This document shows positions 57,185-64,000 of a stretch of 64,000 bases of DNA, piece after piece. Source of the stretch: Serripes groenlandicus. Lineage: Eukaryota > Mollusca > Bivalvia > Cardiida > Cardiidae. The position numbers and the translations under genes are program-made. Every line of letters starts with the position of its first letter. Position 1 is the stretch's first letter. Below the pieces are notes generated by a model. That model ran no database searches. It worked only from the letters and a program-made list of their open reading frames with translations, and was not told the DNA's origin. The stretch is taken from contig JASEVX010000007.1 of NCBI GenBank assembly GCA_031761405.1, positions 28,050,859 to 28,114,858 on the forward strand. The letters are read 5' to 3'.

Positions 57185-58451
57185 ATCATATCACAACTTC
57201 ATATATATTATATCACTACCTCATAATTATATAACAACATCATGAAAGCCCCAATAAACAGAGCTACTTTTATTAAAACATTACATCAGCTATGAGAAAT
57301 GATTTTAATTTTCAGCAATTGTGTATGTAATTTATACTTCCTTTAGTATTGAACGCTTAAACCTGACAACTTTTGAAACCGTTTAACAATGTTTTCAACT
57401 TTTTTCAGTAATTAGACCTTTAATTATAGAGATTTTCCATATTTTTTAGTAGATTTTTCAAATTCGTCTGCTGCAGATTTCCCTCAAGATTTTCCCAACC
57501 AAAAACAAACTCATGCAGATGAACTTGTCTGTAAGAATTAAATATAACAAAAGTTCAATGATAAATAGGCTCTATTTTTCGTCTCATGCATCAGTATGCA
57601 TGCATAAAGAATAAATAATGACATTTAATAATATTTATGTACCTGCTCTTTTTTTGGCACAAAAACATGCAATGGTCATGCGCAGTTCAAACACAACAGA
57701 TTAAAATTACGTGTTTGACTAGGTCAAATACTGTACCAAATATGGTAATGGTATGTCACTGAAATATGAATTCACGTCATTCAAAATGAGGTACTGGAAC
57801 GTGGTTCACATTCCAATCATAAATTTTATTTTATGTGTAAATTGTGTTATTTCGTTATTAAAGATGTAGATATTTGTATATTTTTTCTTTAATCTGTCTT
57901 AAAAGTTATACAAGGTATATATAATATCAACATCATACAAGGAATATTATATTGCAGTAGCGAGACATGACTTTGTATTGTCTACTTTGGGCGCGGTCAT
58001 ATTGACATATTTCTCTACTTTCAGTGTCGCGAGATATCAATTGTTCAGGCCCCTCGTAGACGATACCAAACTGAGTATCGCTGCTGCAACATAATATTTC
58101 CTATGTATCATATGATTAACTCTTTCTCACATACAACAAATCTGCAGCAGACAACTTATACAGGGTAATTTCTCCTTAAGCAACAATGTTTCTCAAGTCG
58201 TCTACTTCAGATGCATCAGGATGCATCTACATCAGGGAAAGGGTTAAACAAAAGACATGCATCAATTAACCCTTTCCCACATACAGACGCAAGAAGAAAT
58301 TGCTAATAATGAGCAATTTCTCCTTTTATCGCAATGTTTTTCATTCAATGTTTCATTTAGAGCGGTTGACCTTCTTTTAAATAAGATGTTTCTAAAGTCG
58401 TCTGCTGCAGAATTACTGTATGAGGAAATTGGTTAAAAAGGTTATACTTAC

Positions 58452-58540
58452 AGAGCTGGTACAATAAATCCCAAATACTTCACGTTATATTTCACAGCTT
58501 CTCTAAAACCTTTAAGTACCAACGTCAAAAGAAGCCGACT
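58452..58540 (-). pseudogene. Copy of TIMMDC1-like exon 3
   Basis: 89 bp with intact acceptor (TTTCTTTCAG) and donor (GTAAGT). Two visible amino-acid changes from the plus copy (A to V, S to G). It is the 5'-most exon retained in the inverted copy. Confidence 0.7.
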
Positions 58541-59496
58541 CTGAAAGAAAGCACCCAGTAAGAGTTCTAGATCAAGTTGTTGGAACTTAACCTCTTTCCC
58601 ACATAGAATAAATCTGTAGCAGACGACTTTGAAAATGTCTACTTAAAAACATGGAAAATCTCTATAATTGTAGGTATTATTACTGAAAATAGTTGAAAAC
58701 ATTGTGGCAAAAGGAGAAATTGCTTGTTTTGAGCAATTTCTCCTTTTGTCGCAATGTTTACAAAAGTCATATGCTGCAGATGCGTCAAAAAGCGTCTGTA
58801 TGTGGAACAAGACCGCCAAATGTCACAAAATATGCCGGTCTTATTTTTTTGAGACCAAGTACAGTGATAATTGGTTGTACGTCAGGCAAATATAGAGAGC
58901 GGACACTGTTAATATAGTTTTGGCCATTTCAAGGGATATATATAAGTGTGGAGTGACTAAGATAATGTGGTTAGTTATCGAACCTGATCAAGACTTTTCT
59001 GCCAATACACATTCTGACCAAATTTGGTGATGATGGGACAAAGGCTTCTAAAGTTATTTAGCTGACAAGACCAATTTTAGGTACTTTCTATAATTGAAGG
59101 GTGATAACTCTTGATTGACTACAGTGATATGGCTAGTTATCGAACTTATCCCAAGATATTATGCCAGTACACATTCTGACCAAATTTGGTGATGATTTGA
59201 CAAATACTTCTAAAGTAATTCAGCTGACAAGACCAATTTTAGGTAATTTCTATAATTAAAGGGCAACTCTTGATTGAAGCTGTGTCAAAATATGTCTACA
59301 CATTTGAAAATACAATAATGAGCAGTATCAAAATTGTATAATTCTTCACCCTGGTATATTATTCATTTCATACAAGTGATGCTCAATTCGAAAAAGCAGA
59401 AAACTGCATTGTAGGTAAAAAGAGTTTGTCTGCCAGATGACGCTTGCAGTACAGCAATTCCTCACTTTTCAACAATATTTTCAACTCTGTAACATC

Positions 59497-59835
59497 ATCT
59501 GCCCCTGTAGGTTAGTGGTTAAAGCGTCCACCACAAGAACTGGAGACCAGGGTTATCCCTGGTTGGGTCATGCTATATTGGGGTTTTACACCTTTTTCAA
59601 CATTATTTCAGTTGTATCATGGCAACAGTTCACATATTCATGATCCCTGGGTAAACAAACCAGTTCTAGGCTAGTTAATGTGCCTTGCCCAAAGGTACTC
59701 TGCCAAGACTGTCATGCCACGACTGGGGATCACACCTGGGACGCCGGGCGGTTGGGTCATACTTATGACTTTGAAAATGGTAGTTGTGCCTTTCCTTCTT
59801 GATGCTCATGATCGGGGGTATATAATTATAATATG
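59497..59835 (+). mobile_element. SINE, mirror copy
   Basis: Same element as 53386-53760 without the 14-bp expansion: ACTGTCATGCCACGACTGGG occurs once. Confidence 0.65.
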
Positions 59836-59869
59836 ACTTATGTGCTTGTATCAGGAGAAGCTTGCAAGC

Positions 59870-61112
59870 AGTACTGGTGACTTACGTAGTGACATAGCAG
59901 TACTGGTGACTTACGTAGTGACATAGCAGTACTGGTGACTTATGTAGTGACATAGCAGTACTGGTGACTTATGTAGTGACATAGCAGTACTGGTGACTTA
60001 CGTAGTGACATAGCAGTACTGGTGACTTATGTAGTGACATAGCAATACTGGTGACTTATGTAGTGACATAGCAGTACTGGTGACTTATGTAGTGACATAG
60101 CAGTACCGGTGACTTATGTAGTGACATAGCAATACTGGTGACTTATGTAGTGACATAGCAGTACTGGTGACTTATGTAGTGACATAGCAGTACTGGTGAC
60201 TTACGTAGTGGCATAGCAGTACTGGTGACTTACATAGTGGCATAGCAGTACTGGTGACTTACGTAGTGACATATCAGTACTGGTGACTTACGTAGTGGCA
60301 TGGCAGTACTTGTGACTCGCGTAGTGACATAGCAATACTGGTGACTTACATAGTGAAATAGCAGTACTGGTGACTCGCGTAGTGACATAGCAGTACTGGT
60401 GACTCGCGTAGTGACATAGCAGTACTGGTGACTTACGTAGTGACATAGCAGTACTGGTGACTCGCGTAGTGACATAGCAGTACTGGTGACTTACATATTG
60501 GCATAGCAGTACTGGTGACTTACGTAGTGACAAAGCAGTACTGGTGACTTACGTAGTGACATAGCAGTACTGGTGACTTACGTAGTGACATAGCAGTACT
60601 GGTGACTTACGTAGTGACATAGCAGTACTGGTGACTCGCGTAGTGACATAGCAGTACTGGTGACTCGCGTAGTGACATCGCAGTACTGGTGACTTACGTA
60701 GTGACATAGCAGTACTGGTGACTCGCGTAGTGACATAGCAGTTCTGGTGACTTACGTAGTGGCATAGCAGTACTGGAGACTTACGTAGTGACATAGCAGT
60801 ACTGGTGACTTACGTAGTGACATAGCAGTACTGGTGACTTACGTAGTGACATAGCAGTACTGGTGACTTACGTAGTGACATAGCAGTACTGGTGACTTAC
60901 GTAGTGACATAGCAGTACTGGTGACTCGCGTAGTGACATAGCAGTACTGGTGACTCGCGTAGTGACATAGCAGTACTGGTGACTTACGTAGTGACATAGC
61001 ACTGGTGACTCGCGTAGTGACATAGCAGTACTGGTGACTCGCGTAGTGACATAGCAGTACTGGTGACTCGCGTAGTGACATAGCAGTACTGGTGACTTAC
61101 GTAGTGACATGA
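59870..61112 (-). repeat. 29-bp satellite array, about 43 copies
   Basis: Same unit as 52617-53371 in inverted orientation, ending in GACATGACTGAAATGC of the SINE tail. About 490 bp longer than its mirror. One unit near 61000 has a 3-bp deletion. Confidence 0.95.
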
Positions 61113-61231
61113 CTGAAATGCTATTGAAAGCCCCATAAAACAGCATACAAATAAATAAACTTGCAAGTTTTGTCTCAGATATTTTGAAAGCAGACGGCTC
61201 TAAATATATACATTTGGTTAACATTTCAATT

Positions 61232-61459
61232 AAAACTTTTCCTCATATAGACGCTTTCTGACGCCTCTGCAGCAGATGGCTTTTTGAAAACATAGTAACA
61301 AAAGAAGAAATTGCACAAAACGTGCAATTTCTCCTTTTGTCACAATGTTTTCCACTTTTAGTCATAGGTTATCTATTCAATTATAGAGATTTTCCATTAT
61401 TTGACAAAATATGTTCAAAGTCATCTGCTGTAGAATTGTCGTATGAGGGAAAGGGTTAT
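61232..61459. mobile_element. MITE (mirror of 52268-52497)
   Basis: Left end degraded (AAACTTTTCCTCAT), right GGGAAAGGGTTA. Confidence 0.65.
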
Positions 61460-62497
61460 TGCCTTCATTGGTGACCTCACATCATGACACAATCATAATG
61501 ATTTTTTTTTTACGCTTTCCCATATTCATGTATACAATAAATCTGCAACTTTGAAAACATCTAGACAAACATATGGAAAATATCTGTGACTGATTTTATT
61601 GAAAAGAGTTGAAAACATTTGAGACAAATGGAGAAATTGTTAATAATTCATGGTTTCTCTTTAAGACACAATGTTTTCAAAATTTGGATCTTTGGATCTT
61701 TGAGTTAATTTTTTACCTCATAATGACTAACCTAGAAGCCTTTGCTGTAGATATGTTTTGAAAATAGTGTAGGGAAAGGAAAAATTACTCAAAATGACAA
61801 ACTTCTCTTTTTCCCACACAATGTTTTTTAACTCCGTATCAGAATTTAACTTAATAAATAGAGGATCTTACATGAGTGCTTATTTGATATTGTTTTTATG
61901 GAACGAGTCGACTGAAATAATATGACGCGAGGCTCTGCCGAGCGTCATATTCGTTTCAGTCGACGAGTTTCATAAATAATACGAATGTAAGATTCTATTT
62001 ATCACATAACACCATAAAAAGATTGTTTTCAATCTTTAAATCGATATTTCTTCGTCCTCATATAAACAGTGACCGAAGTTCACCCCGAAGTTCAAATGCA
62101 TACTTCCACTGTAAAATGTAGTCCCTATTAATAAACTTTTGATTTTATACAAAATTAGCAACAAGGTACTTATAACATTTCATTTATGTTGATTTATTCT
62201 CTTTAAACAATATTTTTAATAAATGCCGAAATTCAGAACAATTGTAAACAATATGATGTCATTTAAAGTGACGTCACACTGGAGTGAGTCGGCTATTTAT
62301 GTAACTAGTTACATATGATATTTATGTCATTGCTTTATGTCACTCCTGGAGTGCAAGTTATGTGATAATACTTAATATTTCAAGTTTTTTCCTCTGACAG
62401 CTGTTTTCAGAATCAACCGCTCTCATAATATCAAATAATGTAAACCATAAAAAAAATTAATTGACTTTCAATTTCAAGTATATTAAATTAATTTCAG

Positions 62498-62564
62498 ATC
62501 ATATAGAAGACCAGAACCTGGTTTCGAAAATGTTGATGATGACTTGTCAGATGAGCTTAGTTGA
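62498..62564 (+). pseudogene. Third copy of TIMMDC1-like exon 7
   Basis: A lone last exon with intact acceptor (TTAATTTCAG) and TGA stop, lying in the outer palindrome arm as the mirror of 51164-51230. Substitutions A to G and F to V are visible. No other exons accompany it inside the window. Confidence 0.68.
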
Positions 62565-62863
62565 CCTAGATTGATGGAAAACATATAGCTAATTGATTCT
62601 TAATAGATATTATTTATTGATAAAAATGAAGACCGTTATGGGCAATTCTCATATTATGGCAACCAGTTCACCAAACCATGTCTGGCTGTATTTGCCCTCC
62701 TTTTGGAAAAATATTTTCAAAAGTCTTCTGCTGCAGAGGTGGGTGTCAAAATGTCTCTGCATGTGGGAAAGGACTTATTTAATGTTGACCCAATATTACA
62801 TTTTACAGTTTCTACTTTTGAAAACATCAGAAGAAAAAAAATAAGTATGACTTTGATGTATAG

Positions 62864-63094
62864 TTAACCCTTTACCTCATACGACAATGCTGCAGCAGAC
62901 GACTTTGAACATATTTTATCAAAAAATAGAAAAATCTCTATAATTGAATGGATAATCTATGACTAAAATGGAAAACATTGTGGCAAAAGGAAAAATTGCT
63001 CGTTTTGAGCAATTTCTTCTTTTGTCACTATGTATTCAAAAAAGCTGTCTGCTACAGAGGCGTCAGAAAGCGTCTATATGAGGGAAAGGGTTAA
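62864..63094. mobile_element. TTAA MITE (empty site for composite element)
   Basis: Uninterrupted mirror of the split MITE at 25446-27570; both TTAA ends present. Confidence 0.85.
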
Positions 63095-63326
63095 GTCATG
63101 AGAAAAATAGAAATTGCTTGTTTTGTGGCTCAGTTTTCAGATACCTACTAGTGTCTTGAAATTGTGTTAAAGGTGATTATCATGAAAATATAGCAGACCC
63201 TTCTTTTAACTTTTCAACGACTTCCAGAGTTATGCCCTTTTTAAGAAGTATTTAGTTAGCTTGGTTTTAAGTTTAACCCTTTCCCTCATATAGACGCTTT
63301 CTGACGCCTCTGCAGCCGACGGCTTT

Positions 63327-64000
63327 TTAGCTCACCTATGCACAAAGTGCAAGGTGAGCTTTTGTGATCGCTCACCGTCCGTCGTTCGTCGTCGTCGTCC
63401 TACGTCGTCCGTCCGTTCACATTTTCCTACAAACGACTTCTCCTCCTACACCAATTAACCAAATTCAAAATAATTTTACAGGAATGTTCCTTGGGTGGAT
63501 CTCTTTCAAACTTGTTCAAAAAATTCTATTCCATGCAGAACTTTGGCTGCCATGGCAACAAAAAAGGGGAAATTAACCAAAACTAAAAAAAATCTTCTTG
63601 TCCGAAAGTAGAAGGCCCATGCCTTTGATATTTGGTATGTAGCATCATCTAGTGAACCTCTACCAAGATTGTTCAAATTATAGCCCGGGGGTCAAAAATG
63701 ACCCCTCCCCGGGGGTCACTTGTTTAACATAGACTCATATAGGGGAAAAACTTTAAAAATCTTCTTGTCTAAAAGTAGAAGGCCCATGCCTTTGATATTT
63801 GGTATGTAGCATCATCTAGTGAACCTCTACCAAGATTGTTCAAATTATAGCCCTGGGGTCAAAAATGACCCCTCCCCGGGGGTCACTTGTTTAACATAGA
63901 CTCATATAGGGGAAAAACTTTAAAAATCTTCTTGTCTAAAAGTAGAAGGCCCATGCCTTTGATATTTGGTATGTAGCATCATCTAGTGAACCTCTACCAA
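63327..64000 (+). mobile_element. Composite element, mirror copy (incomplete)
   Basis: Same element as 48558-50412, inverted, inserted in the MITE that begins at 63273; cut by the window end. Confidence 0.8.

Larger units (their letters stand above)
51164..58540 (-). pseudogene. Partial inverted copy of TIMMDC1-like exons 3-7
   Basis: Minus-strand exons match the plus-strand gene: 58452-58540 (exon 3), 56695-56762 (exon 4), 55347-55425 (exon 5), 54229-54330 (exon 6), 51164-51230 (exon 7). Exons 1-2 are absent because the duplication stops at about 59278. All five pieces keep an open frame with few substitutions (for example G to V in exon 5), but exon 4 has lost its acceptor: TTTTTCAG became TATTTCAA. 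Exon 7 lacks 12 bp in frame. Without a 5' end and with a broken splice site it is most likely a young pseudogene. Confidence 0.72.
50460..59278 (-). repeat. Right copy of large inverted duplication
   Basis: Inverted partner of 14271-27722. It carries the exon 3-7 pseudogene, a 524-bp hairpin insertion (51357-51880) and a 29-bp satellite region absent from the left copy. It ends abruptly at GAAGCTGTGTC, where the second inverted arm begins. Confidence 0.85.
59279..64000 (-). repeat. Palindrome arm 2
   Basis: Inverted copy of 53990 back to about 49.7 kb; it continues past the window end. The 29-bp array is longer in this arm. Confidence 0.85.

Noticed and set aside
52562..61224. Several 60-118-codon ORFs with repeating SHQYCYVTT-type peptides
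   Set aside because: They are open only because the 29-bp satellite unit has no stop in some frames. They occur on whichever strand reads the array and have no splice or start context.

Overview
This window is eukaryotic nuclear DNA. It is AT-rich, its genes are split into short exons with GT-AG introns, and most of it is transposon-derived repeat. The repeat types (tRNA-derived SINEs with a common 3' tail, composite elements with tandem core repeats ending in GGGCCTCTTGTTT, abundant TTAA-flanked MITEs) and the gene content fit a bivalve mollusc. The species cannot be fixed from sequence alone. No bacterial-style operons, rRNA or functional tRNA genes were seen.

Genes. (1) A seven-exon plus-strand gene (8154-24917, 330 aa) matches TIMMDC1, the Tim17-fold assembly factor of mitochondrial complex I; every exon phase agrees. 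(2) A diverged paralogue lies head-to-head with it on the minus strand (exons 3613-4010 and 896-1061) and runs off the left edge. (3) A partial inverted copy of exons 3-7 sits at 51164-58540 (minus) and has lost one splice acceptor; a third copy of exon 7 is at 62498-62564 (plus). (4) A plus-strand gene (coding exons about 38279-43420) encodes a small membrane protein whose cytoplasmic tail carries three identical 29-residue repeats, each with a paired-tyrosine, ITAM-like motif. (5) A minus-strand gene (46907 to 43804) joins a C2H2 zinc finger to a transposase-like region. A Tc1-type transposase relic (about 36840-37440) and an envelope-like retroelement remnant (about 34780-35718) are decayed. 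An orphan first-exon candidate lies at 5188-5355.

Layout. 0-1 kb: composite repeat. 0.9-4 kb: minus paralogue. 6.7-8.15 kb: a 246-bp tandem array that repeats the splice acceptor of TIMMDC1 exon 1. 8.15-24.9 kb: TIMMDC1, its introns full of repeats. 25.4-31 kb: nested composite elements. 31-37.5 kb: MITEs, dispersed repeats, retroelement and Tc1 relics. 38.3-43.4 kb: ITAM-like gene. 43.8-46.9 kb: zinc-finger gene. 48.5-64 kb: a rearranged block.

Architecture. About 14271-27722 is duplicated in inverted orientation as about 50460-59278. The outer part of that copy (about 48.5-54.0 kb) is itself inverted again as 59.28-64 kb, giving a large palindrome. Because the copies differ by whole insertions, they act as filled and empty sites that define the ends and target-site duplications of several transposons (TTAA for the dominant MITE, TA for a pogo-like element, 8 bp for a hairpin element, T/T for a composite element).
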